DNA of 64,000 bases. It comes from Bugula neritina (lineage: Eukaryota; Bryozoa; Gymnolaemata; Cheilostomatida; Bugulidae). This document shows, in pieces, positions 12,101 to 22,700 of the stretch. Positions within the stretch are counted from its first letter, which is position 1; every line of letters begins with the position of its first letter. Below the pieces are notes generated by a model that saw nothing but the letters and a program-made list of their open reading frames with translations, made no database searches and was not told where the DNA came from. The position numbers and the translations under genes are program-made. The stretch covers positions 24,020,819 through 24,084,818 of the forward strand of contig OZ037768.1 in NCBI GenBank assembly GCA_964035545.1. The letters run 5' to 3'.

Positions 12101-14328
12101 GAAACTCAGCTAACCTAACTTTTGCCTCGAATAAGATTTAGTAAAACCTTAAATGGTCAACAAGTAAGAAACACAAGACCTACTCTCGCTAAACTCCAAC
12201 AATTTTCAGATGACAGAGTGCCAGTCATGTGGAATACGAGCGGGACGTACAGGAGAAACGGTGACCATAGCGAGAAAATGGCCATATATGGAAATTCTAG
12301 ACAATACTTCTACAGAACTCCACACACATTCTTCGGTTTGTTCCACTTACATACTGCTACACAACAAATGAGTCTACTGAGTTTTGAGTTTAGTTTCAAC
12401 TAAGAAATTGAGGTTACGTTATAGTGTGCCTATTAAAATCAGATATAGACCAAACCGTTAGAAAATATAATGCTAGAGAGATTTAGATTTGAATGTAGAC
12501 CTGAATAGGTGTAATGGTTTGTAGATGGACAGAGAGCTATAAAAGACGCAGCAGACTCCCTGAGATTTAGTATGTCTGTGATGGACTCTCAAGGACAGAT
12601 CTGGTGAGTGAGTCACATTATAGATGTGATGATGCTGTCAATAAGATGCCGCTGCCAGTCTTATAAAGGAGTGAAAACTTGTAAACCAGTTTTAACAGTT
12701 CTAAAAAGCATTTTCAGCAATTCAGATGCAGACATGAGTAATGTGTAGGTAATTTGTGTATTTAACCGTAAATTTGAAATACAACAGCTTATAAAGTTGG
12801 GGCGTAAATGATTTTTCAATAGATTGGTAATTTTGCTTTAAATCTATCCATTTGAAACTTAAACTATCATTCAACGTTACTAAGGTTCAAATATACTAAA
12901 CAAAAATATATAGCTATACTATTTTGGTGAAGGAAAACACGGGCTAGTGGTATCCACATCATGACCCCGAATATACCAGGAGTTGGTGTGGTGAGGCAAA
13001 GGTATCCCATCATGCCGGTTCACCAGGCTGGCAGCATGATGTTCAAAGAGATTGATGCTCTAAAAGATGTTACACTAGAGGCAGCAGCTCACAGGAGATT
13101 CTATAGAGATAAAGTGTACCATAATGGGACTATTGAAGAGGTGACATATTTTACTTCATTTCCACGTGGAATTCATCATGCAATTTTCAGCTTCAGGCTT
13201 TGAAAAAACTGCTTTTTCAGACTTAATAACTTAGATGTAACCAGTTTGATTAGTTTTGATGGGAGCAGGTGTTTAAAAGTGCTAAAGCATGGTGTTTTTG
13301 GAGTTATATCAGTTTACAAGTATGGAGCTTAGAATTTGTCATGTTATGTTTCTCGCACTCAAGTTTGGTATGTTTTAAGTTACAATTACTTGTTGTCTTA
13401 ACTCAAAATATTATAAAATTTAATTAGCATGTAATTTAGGTGAGAGTTACTTGTATTAGTTAGTAGATGTATGGCTTCTAAGTTGATCACGATTTTATAA
13501 CAACTCTTTTGGCTGTACAATTTTTATCATGTCATAAATTGCTTTTATTATTATGATGATTGAGCTGACCCTATAATTTAATAGCTAGCAATTGCTTGCT
13601 GCTAGGTGTTCACATTTGAAATTGGGCTGGGTGACAAAAGTGCTGCGGGTCCCCATCATCACACAGTAGACATCACAGAGTCCGAGATAAAAAGACTAAA
13701 AAGTGGCGAGAGAGTGACGGTTCTAACGTCATCTTCAGCAGGACATGACCATGAAATAACGTTAGAATACAGAGTAGCAGTCTATCCAGAAAAGAGAAAG
13801 ATCATAGAGCATTGTGAGTAGAAAGCAACTACTAATCGATTTGATTGAAAATACTATAAGAGATGAGATTTTCTTGACTTATTTGAGATTATTATTTACT
13901 CTAAAAATAATTATTTTTTAAATACTTGATTATTTTAAAGTTACAGCATACTGGGCATAGAACGTTGTCAAAACATTGTTACTGCCACACTCAAGAAAAT
14001 GCTTCTGGTTGCTATATAACGTAACTTCTGTACACAAATAACTAATTGCTTCCAGTAACTTTTCCCAACATAATTCGAGATGGTGAATATGGTTCAATGA
14101 TTTGTCATAAATCACAACTCATTTGCATTCAGTTTCTACATTGCTTCTTGCTCATTAAATATGTTGATTAGGAGTTTATGAAGTTAGATAAAGTGTTAGA
14201 CTTGCTATTTTGCTGTTACAGTATTTCTGACTGCCTGTGACGGGAGAGGGTGGACGTGCTATGATGGACACAAAGGTTGGGTCATATGCAACGAATGTGC
14301 AGACCAATTCCCTGACGTCAATGTATAG
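4311..14328 (+). CDS. Secreted protein of unknown function, 16 exons, 726 aa
   Basis: I do not recognise this gene. Exons: 4311-4406, 5015-5189, 5527-5717, 6051-6158, 6481-6594, 9423-9589, 9801-9997, 10334-10463, 10597-10711, 11564-11611, 11938-12064, 12210-12335, 12525-12603, 12948-13140, 13606-13813, 14222-14328. All junctions are GT-AG and all phases agree. The start is the ATG of exon 1, which opens a signal peptide (MLVTGIIFLLLSGVAAS). Residues about 20-75 are heptad-like and may form a coiled coil. The middle is rich in Trp, Tyr and Pro and has paired cysteines in exons 10-11. Residues 637-674 hold two histidine clusters (HHH at 639-641, HDH at 669-671) around a beta-like segment, suggesting metal binding. 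The C-terminus has four cysteines (697, 704, 714, 717). Intron 1 is almost all TA-rich repeat and intron 5 contains a GPCR gene. An extracellular or lumenal structural or metal-binding role is inference only. Confidence 0.85.
4436..5010. repeat. TATAC/TATGCTAC tandem array filling intron 1
   Basis: Nearly the whole first intron of the secreted-protein gene is a degenerate array built from TATACTA and TATGCTACATAC units. It produces long artefactual open frames rich in Tyr, Ile, Leu and Thr, which are not genes. Confidence 0.9.
7717..7722 (-). terminator. AATAAA polyadenylation signal of nested GPCR
   Basis: TTTATT on the plus strand is AATAAA on the minus strand, 38 bases past the GPCR stop codon. 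Given the AT-rich context the match could be chance, but its position fits. Confidence 0.5.
7761..8726 (-). CDS. Rhodopsin-family (class A-like) GPCR, intronless, nested
   Basis: A single-exon 321-residue receptor lies antisense inside an intron of the secreted-protein gene. Seven hydrophobic segments are visible, roughly at 33-52, 60-83, 101-125, 146-168, 190-213, 235-259 and 266-292. The N-terminus carries a glycosylation sequon (N4-Y-S). TM2 has the conserved Asp (D71). The TM3 end reads E-K-Y (126-128) instead of D/E-R-Y, and TM7 reads N-A-I-M-F-I-Y (286-292) in the place of NPxxY, followed by HPKY. A short basic C-tail follows. The length is normal for a small class A receptor. The ligand cannot be inferred; peptide or chemosensory reception is possible. 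The start is the ATG at 8726, the only one that keeps the sequon-bearing N-terminus and TM1. Lack of introns plus nesting suggests a retrocopy or an intronless receptor expansion. Confidence 0.85.
   Translation of the reverse strand: MSGNYSSPAYGDISPCHTDTEECYPPFVYINDGINFLSIILNILHLTILNQMAEIKTTKYFWILVNFSISDILYSCISSIYFSCRIKQAILHLHTQTAYWISKLTISGVAYVIFLRFIVFLVSAIEKYIGVCHPHSYSTHFFISNMKYFTGALYLIGLSTSFALGLIPELKFCWKLLNIQIIPTSLEYRVVYICYALQNLILSLVISVLLVKVWRELKAMTQRNSPDDKLIISASKYIIWSYVVYLFNILLVVVYVLCQTINFFPPVAIVIEATSAILLSVYGIANAIMFIYFHPKYIDRVKSILRLFTRTNRAIRPGDIN
9000..9135. repeat. (AT)n microsatellite
   Basis: About 135 bases of almost pure alternating AT, in an intron of the secreted-protein gene and upstream of the antisense GPCR. 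It could extrude as a cruciform. Confidence 0.9.
10712..11563. other. Intron 9 of the secreted-protein gene
   Basis: An AT-rich intron of 852 bases. Its first part holds a short tandem of TAGTATAATAGTATA. I see no coding or RNA feature. Confidence 0.7.
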
Positions 14329-14715
14329 CACTTGCTAAAAATAATTGCTTTATTAAAATTGTGATTTCTTATAACTTTTTTTTTCTATCAGTGTCTAAAA
14401 ACAGTACACAAAGTATAGAAGAACAATATAATTATTTTCTAGTTGACAAAAAAAACAAATATAATCCCTGAGACATAAAACATGATGAGGTTAGACATAA
14501 ACAATCAGTTAGAAAAAGTTGTGGTTAAACACTATCAATTGGAGCTGAAGATATATATTTTATATAGTTTACAAATTATTTTGTTTACCATTTAAATGAT
14601 ATTATTTGACTAAGTGGCTTTGGTAAAATTTGATCTGTAAAACAAATTCAGGTAAAATATACAATAAACAAACTTGAAAGTGATACAGTGATATTTCCTA
14701 CTAGGATACAAGTTT
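14329..14715. other. Convergent 3' ends with overlapping poly(A) signals
   Basis: This gap lies between the stop of the secreted-protein gene (+) and the stop of selenocysteine lyase (-). ATTAAA on the plus strand at 14352-14357 lies 24 bases past the plus-strand stop. AATAAA on the minus strand occupies 14349-14354. The two hexamers overlap, so the two 3' UTRs may be antisense to each other. Confidence 0.5.
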
Positions 14716-16106
14716 CTACAGGTGAGTATCATTAGTGTGAGAATAAGTAGAAACATTACTATTCTGGTTAATACCGTAGACGGCATTACATATATCGCTG
14801 ACGGCAGCAGAGATTTGCTGAGAAGTTGTCTCCCGGCCCACACTCAGACGCAGAGCATTACACGCTGCCTCATAGGGTATACCACTTGCCAATAGCACTG
14901 CTGAGGCTTTAGAGCCAGCTTTAGAATGGCAGGCAGCTCCTACACTAGCCATTACCTTCTGGCAGTTATCTAACACAGTACGGCCATTGAAGGCATCACC
15001 GACAATGGAGACATTGCACGTGTTGGGTAACCTCTCGGATAAAGAGCTTCTCCCATTTAAAGTGATTCCGTGAGATTTTAATGCAACACTGAGTTCTTCT
15101 TCGAGTTGATCTCTAAGCGTCTGCATATGAAGTTGATATGTTTGAATATTAGCAGTTACGAGCTCACACGCTGCTCCTAAGCCCGCAATCATAGCAGTAT
15201 TCTCTGTACCAGCTCTATAATGTCTTTCCTGACCACCGCCAACAAATATGGGTTCCAGCGGGCAGTCACCCCCTTCCAGATTACGTACGTACAGCGCTCC
15301 GATTCTGGGGCCATAGAACTTGTGGCCGACAATGGTCAAATAATCAACACCTAGATCTTCCACACTGACTCTGATTTTTCCAATAGCCTGGGCAGCATCA
15401 GAATGAAAATACACTCTGTTTTCCGAAGACTGGTTGTAATTTTGAATAGCTTGCGATAAATCTCTAATGGGTTGAATCACACCTTCAAAAATTGTGACAA
15501 ACTTTCAAAAATATAAAACAGAGATAAGACAAAACGTTTCAGTAAATAAGCTAATAGTTTTAATTAAGAAATTTAAATAAACTGATGAAACATTGATAGG
15601 AATAATTTACCTGTTTCATTGTTGGCCAACATGATTGTAATTAGAACAGTATTGGGTCTGATAGCTTCCAAAACATCTGCAACTCTGACAGCATGACTAG
15701 TTTTATCAACTTGTACAAATGTCACATGGGCTTGACCATCATGATGCATTTGTTCTAAAGGTTTTCGGATAGAATCATGCTCTATAGTAGAAGTTATAAT
15801 ATGGGGCACGCTAATATCACCACCACCACCTTTCATTTGATGAACTTTAGCAAATGTGTGAAGTATTGTACAGTTAGATTCAGTGCCACCAGAAGTGAAC
15901 ACTATTTCGCCAGGTTTAGCTTGTATCATGCTTGCAGTCTGCTTTCTAGCCCTTTCCACGTATCGTTTAGCCTCATGCCCAAAGACATTACTACTACTGA
16001 CATTGCCCCATGCATTAGACATAGCATCTTTAACTACTTCTTGCACCTCAGCTGCCATCGGTGTTGTAGCGTTTGTGTCCAAGTAAATAATATCTTTAGC
16101 ATTCAT
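14716..16106 (-). CDS. SCLY: Selenocysteine lyase (class V aminotransferase fold)
   Basis: SCLY is a PLP enzyme that splits L-selenocysteine into alanine and selenide, feeding selenium back into selenophosphate synthesis. There are two exons on the minus strand, 15611-16106 and 14716-15482, joined within the NNETG glycine codon. The product is 420 residues; vertebrate SCLY is about 445. The start is the ATG of MNAKDIIYLD, giving the family N-terminus (YLDTNATTP). Visible motifs are SGGTESN, the EHDSIRKPLE segment, HSDAAQ (D194, Q197, ring contacts), the Schiff-base lysine K220 in TIVGHKFYGP, the GGGQE...AGTENT segment and the catalytic-loop cysteine C350 in ASVGAACHS. ASVGAACHS and GHKFYGPRIGALY favour SCLY over the mitochondrial desulfurase NFS1, and there is no evident mitochondrial presequence, so it is probably cytosolic. 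Confidence 0.94.
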
Positions 16107-19100
16107 TTCAACTTTAAAATGGTAGCGCTATGAAGGGGAACTAAAAGCACCACCCGTGTGAGCTGACTGTTTCACAGCAAGGTTCTAACTACAATATGGT
16201 TACATGCATACAATAAATCATCAGATATTCTAATTAAATGTACTTCTCAATACTCACATTTACATATATACATACAGTTTGCATACTGATACTGCTCATA
16301 GACATTCTCTGCCAATTCCAGCAATCTAGACTCAGATACATTGTATTGTTAGATTAGGATACATTGCAAACACTGATGGTTGCGTTGTTAATTGAAAAAT
16401 AGCAGAAACAACCATTAAAAGAGATAGGTGTGCTAATTTTTAGCACCTGGTCAAAACATAAGTAAATATAAAACACGTATAAGCCTAAGGTAAGTGTATG
16501 ATATTAATAAGTATAACATTAACAAGGTTAGTGCTACTATTAATTAACTCTTTTGTCTTACTCTTAGGTTTGCCCATGGCTATAGGCATAGCTATAATAA
16601 TAAGTATTAGTATATATTAATAACAATATATATATAATGTATAATATATATAATTATAGTTATTAATATTTTAAGTTTAACTACGATAATAATAATTATT
16701 ATTATAATGATAATCATAACAAATATAATATTCAAATTGAATTTGAATGAATCATAATGATAATGATAAGCCCAGGACTAATCACTAAGACTAAGAGTAA
16801 GAGTAAGCCTAAGGATAACGTTAACTTATAACTGGATGCAGGATGAGCCTACTCCTAGCCCTAGCATTAGCAATACCATGACGCTCACTGTGACACTGAA
16901 AATGAATACTTACAGTTACTTACAGATAATGATATTTACTTTTACTTTTAGAATAACTAGAACTATAAGAATACATGCCATTTTTAAAAGAATTCTATTT
17001 ATTATTATTATTAAATTTATTTAAATTATTAATACTAAGTCTAATACTAACAGCAACAGTATTACTATTAGTATTACAGTAATACTATAAGTAATAACAA
17101 TAATCTAATCAATTTCCACTTCCAATTTGTGATTACCATGAGGATGACATTGACACTTTAGTTCAGAACAGAGGACTTATCTAATAACAATAATCTTAGA
17201 CCTAGCGCTTATTTGTAACACGTGAAAATGCCTGCATGTTTGACGACTGAACCCTCAAAATAATATTATTGTTATCATAAGTTCAATGAAGTGCACCATC
17301 ATTCTTATTCCTACGATCCAATAATCTTTGGCATATGCATGGAGTTGTCTCCTTTAGGTCATCAAAGATGAAAAAATTAACGCTTCAATTAAAATTGAAG
17401 ATCTAAGGCTTCAATTAAGGTGCACAAACATTAGGCCCGCAGTTAAATAAAAATGAAATTGTTTTAGAAACATTCAACATCAAAATGAAAATGAAATGAC
17501 TCAATAGTGATTTTCAATTTGCATTTAATGTTATTGAAAATTTTGCACTTTTAATTTGCACAGTTTTTAAGGTATTTTAGTTATTGTCGATTTTATTGTT
17601 GAAATCGGATCTTAGCATTAGTTTTACTTTCAGTTTCAGATTCAAACGTCAAACTCAAAGTAAATACTAAAATAGTAATTTATTTGTAATAAGTATGAGT
17701 ATGACATTAACACTAACAGGCTGAGACAGTATCAGTATAACTATAAGTATCGCGATCGGTATGAGTATAAATATTCAAAATCTTAATGCTATTGATAATG
17801 ATAATCAAATGATTAATTGATGATTAACTTGAAGTTTAACTCAAGTTTAATACTAATACTAATAGTAATAGTAGTAGTAGTAGTAATACTAATAGTAATA
17901 CTCAGTAAATGTAATAGTAATGGTCTTAATTGATATCAATTATTATAATTTAATTGCCAATGAAAGGTTATAGTTATGCTGATTGAGTGACTCTGATAAT
18001 TATAGTGAATTATAAGCATGATAAAGCGATATGTTTTATAATAATTGTTGTATTTATAATACTTAATAGAATTAAAACAATATTAATATTATATTCTGAT
18101 CATCACTATCAGTTTGAGAGTTTAAGACATGGGATTGAGTGATACTGATAGTGATACTATTCTTATGAGTATAACTATTTCTATGGTCTATGAGCATCAG
18201 TATAATTGCAATAATATCAACATAACACTAACAGTCCTCATTTTAGCTTCAGTTACTGTAACAGTTCTGTCTTTTAAATTTGAATAAAGATAGTCTTTTC
18301 TAGTTTTGCTCATCAGTGTTTTATTGCGTGGAACTTACATCTTAATGGCATAGTCAAACCAAGATCTACACTGTGTTTTATATGTTAGAGTTTTCACTTT
18401 CTTTCAAGGCTTGGCCAACATTTGACAAGATTCTAAAGATACTATTAACAGCTAAATAAAAAACTAGACTACCAAAGATATAAGCATAATTGTAGGTTAA
18501 AAAGATTTGTTAATGTAGAAAGTAGAAATTATAAAATAGTGAATCAATACATTGTATAAATACTCATTTGCTATTGCCATTGTCAGTTATGAGATATTAA
18601 TGCAAGTTTTTACGTGATGCAAAAGTGATAAGAGTTTATCTAGTTAGTTTAAAGAAAATAATCAATATAACAAATATTAATGTAAATGCAAGTACTATAT
18701 ATACTAATTGATAGACTAAACTTAGTTGCTGTAAACAATATTTTCATTCTATTGCAAGAAGATAATCACCTAAGTTTTCTGGAGCTCATATGGCATGAAA
18801 ACTCAGCTAGAGAGAAACTTAGTCCTAATTTTAATTTATTAACATTTCCTGACATGTCTCACGGAGGGAAGTGTACATGTTGCTCTCTGCAGTCAACCCA
18901 GTCATTATTTGTTGATGTCTAGTAACATACTAAATATATAATAGTTCATTGTATCTAGTTGTAATACAATCATACTGAATATATAATAGTTTTAAATATT
19001 CAACTGAAACTTGGGTGTTAATTAAACTAGATATGTTCTCAGCTAATGTGATCATTGCGATATATAGAGTTTGTTATAAACATCTGAACCAAGAGCCAAA

Positions 19101-19765
19101 ATATTCTCAGATATTCATAAATGCATCTCATTCATACAAATTCAGTTTTATTTGTTTAGTAGTTGTCTGCTCTTTTTTAATATAAATATTCTAGCTCACA
19201 CATATTGTATAGTAGTATATATACTCACACATATTGTATAGTAGTAAATATACTCACATGTATTGTATAGTAAATATACTCACACATATTGTATAGTAGT
19301 ATACATACTCACACATATTGTATAGTAGTATATATACTCACACATATTGTATAGTAGTAAATATACTCACACATATTGTATAGTAGTAAATATACTCACA
19401 CATATTGTATAGTAGTATATATACTCACACATATTGTATAGTAGTAAATATGGCATACAGTTTTGGTCAGATAGTTTGTTCACTTAAACTGCTTCATTCG
19501 TTCATTTTTTTCATTCGATTAGAATATTCTGAGTGCTTAAAGATATCTTGTAAGTTAGCGCACAGTGGAAAGCATAAATTATATAATATGCTTATCAAAA
19601 CAGTGAATTCCATTGCAAAGAATAGATATATACACGTAATAACAAACTTATTGTCATCTAACTTATATGTTGTATGAATAGTCTGCTGTGATGTTACACT
19701 GTAGCTATTCGTTCAGAGTGTGCTGGTTTCATGTAGACCTCCTCACTGACTAGTAATGTGGCACT
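16107..19765. other. Gene-free AT-rich intergenic region
   Basis: This 3.7-kb spacer lies between the 5' ends of SCLY (-) and SCAPER (+), so it should hold both promoters. Sequence from about 16490 to 18250 is cryptically simple (mixtures of TAATAATAG, AGTATAACTATAAG, ACTAAGACTAAG). A clean tandem array follows at 19193-19448. I see no convincing coding exon. Confidence 0.65.
19193..19448. repeat. Minisatellite, ~27-bp unit
   Basis: About nine copies of a unit like ACTCACACATATTGTATAG plus TAGTATAT or TAGTAAAT, ending about 320 bases upstream of the SCAPER start codon. Confidence 0.9.
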
Positions 19766-22700
19766 ATGAGTGAAGTAAAGAGAAGGAGAAGTGGCCACGG
19801 GGGACACACCAGGTCCAACAACTCCAGTCGTGAGAGTCTACAGGAAGGAAGTGGTGGTTCCACCGCCAGCTCCGCAGATCTGAGGAATGGCGGCCGGACA
19901 AGAGGGAACAAATCTGCGAGGGGAGGGAAACTCAGGAAATCTGTCAGTACCAACGGCATTGCTCAGGGACTCCGGGGGAACAACTCCATACAAGTTGTGG
20001 TGACTTCCCCTCAGGGAGGGACAACTCCCCAAAAGTCTCTCAGTAATTCCAACACCAGTGTGAACGGCAAGGAGGCGGAGCTTAAGAATGCGAGTAAATC
20101 TGCAGGCAAGTCGGGGAGCACTGGTACCCACCCTTCCCAAAGCAAGGTCAGTTTCTATTATAATCATGGTCTATGTTTGCTATTCATACGCAGTAACCAG
20201 TGTCCGAGCTAAAAGTTATTCCCGTCTAGTTCTTCAAATCATACAAAATATTTGGCTAGAATGTCAGTATGTAAGAAACGGTTTGTTTGAATGTAAAATA
20301 TAATGATTTTGGAGCTACTTTCCACTCTAAGATATTTCTCTGTTTTGGGCGCCGTTAGTGAACAACTGTAGGAATTATCTTCTCCATGCATCAACTGTGT
20401 GAGAGTGAGTAACTCCCAAATCAGTAATTGAATTGGTTAACGCTTTTACTAATACATGTTTGTTTACATTGTACACATCTATCTTATGAAATCATGAGTT
20501 GTATTTTATTACAATTATTATAGCTTAAAGTTTTGAGACGTTAATTTGTCAGTTTTATGAAATTTTACCAATTGAGATTTTATAACAGCCGTTGCTCAGT
20601 TGAAAATATAAAATTTATTCTCCAGTTTATTTCGCTTGTCTCTAACCTATATTCTACTATGGCAATCTCGTGGGTTATAGTGACCAAGTGTCCAAGTTTT
20701 TTATTGGCAATTTGCTGGTGTCTGTATTCTCTAGCTTTAAATCCATAGAATGTGTTGAAGATTGGGGTTTGGGGGGGGGGAGTTTAGAGATACCTTGTGA
20801 ACTAATACTAGACATTGTGATAGAAGCATATAAATAGTCTGGTATCGTATGCAAACATATGCTGTATCTTGATGAATACTAACTCACTGCCCCCAGGGAT
20901 TAACTCAATCAGATAATTGTAGTGTCTATTAATCTGGAGATAATTTTCATTGGTTCAAATTGACATATGGCCGAGATGTGAAATGTAGATAATACGGCAG
21001 TGGTGTACTTTTCTACAGTTAATGACTCTACTCATTGTTCTGCATTACAGTCAAATCCTAAATTACAGGCTTAACCATTCAAATTCTGAGGAAAAAATAT
21101 GTCCTAATTTTTGGTGATATGAGTACTATGTTGATTGACATGAAGAATATTTGATGTTGGTTATGTTGACAATGTTTTATTAACAGTAGTAGACACATGG
21201 TTATGTTGATAACTAGGGCAACTGTTGATACAGTCGACATGCCTACTATATATAGTATTATTGATTACTGCTGTGTGTAGCAGACGAACGGCCAGTGCAT
21301 GAGTCATGACAGAGTGCGTAAGATAGTCCAAGAAGAAGGTCGCTCTGCCAGGAATCTCATTGCCTACAGCCTACCTGCAGTCGACGGGGCAACTAACAAG
21401 CCCGCTAGTGAGTATATGTTATGAGTAGCATTGCTTTACTGTCAGCTTTCTCAAGTGGAAGCTATGTGCTGAAGCTGCTGTGATCACATGACCTCATTTA
21501 CTGTACGCGCTACTTCCACAGATGTAAGAGGCACCATTTGTAAGTTGCTGTTAGTAGAATATTGTGAAAGTGGTACCAGCATACTAGAAAGCTGAACTTA
21601 TTGTTAAAATGAAAAGGAAATGCTGTATAGTTTAAATGTGTGTTGGAACAATTCTTGTGTAATGAAATTAGTAGAAAGTTCTAGCATCTCTATTGCTTCC
21701 GTGAGCTCGCAACTCCTTAATTGTAGCCTTGGCTCTTTCTTTCTCTAATTGTTCACAGCTTCATTTCATTTCGTCTGGGTTGAAATTACTTCTCAGTTTA
21801 TAGAGAGAGTTTCCCAGTCTATAGAGAGAGTTTCTCAGTCTATAGGGAGAGTTTCTCAGTCTATAGAGAGAGTTTCTCAGTCTATAGAGAGAGTTTCTCA
21901 GTTTATAGAGAGAGTTTCCCAGTCTATAGAGAGAGTTTCTCAGTGTATAGAGAGAGTTTCTCAGTCTACAGAGAGTGTGAGTGTGTAGCAGGTGCTTCAG
22001 GTGCTTGTCTACTCTTCCAGGCGTGTCGAAACCCGCCGCCCCCAAGTCTCCGAGGAAGAGACTAGTGACTGGAGTAGGTCGAGACATGAGTCCCTCCACC
22101 CGCAAAGCAGACGACACCTCATCTGTCAAGTCCAGTGGGAGTCGTCCCGCCAGCTCCGTAGGATCTCAGGCTACACGTAAGACGGACGTGAGAGCCAGGT
22201 ACTGGGCCTTCCTGTTTGACAATCTTAAGAGAGCCGTAGATGAGATATACCAGACCTGCGAAACGGACGAAAGCGTCAGTGAGTGCAAGGTAGGTGTGGA
22301 GAGGTAGTAGTGTAGATAGGTGTGACGAGGTAGTGGTGTATATATTATTGATGTGTACCCACACAGTACTAACCCTAACGCTATTTCCCACAGGAAGTGA
22401 TAATGATTCTCCAACAATGTACGAAGGACTTCCAGTCTCTCATCAACCAGTGGAACGTCATCAAAACGTACGAACATCTGGAAGAGTCTGGCCAAAGGTA
22501 TTCCTTGCGGGGCAGACAACTCTTGTTCTAATTCCATTATATGGTTCTTTGAACGTTAACTTTATTTACACCTATTATTGGGAAATCATTTGATGGAATA
22601 TTTCTGTAACTAATATACAACTAGCAGTAAGGATTCACCCAGCATGTGTGAGTATGTCTGGGGACACCAGATAAGTACCGGAATATGGTGGAAGGTTGTT

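Noticed and set aside
15777-16133. Plus-strand frames over SCLY exon 1
   Set aside because: They are shadow frames opposite a clearly conserved enzyme.
21749-21988. SIERVSQ repeat frame
   Set aside because: It is a product of the 21-bp intronic array with no link to the SCAPER frame.
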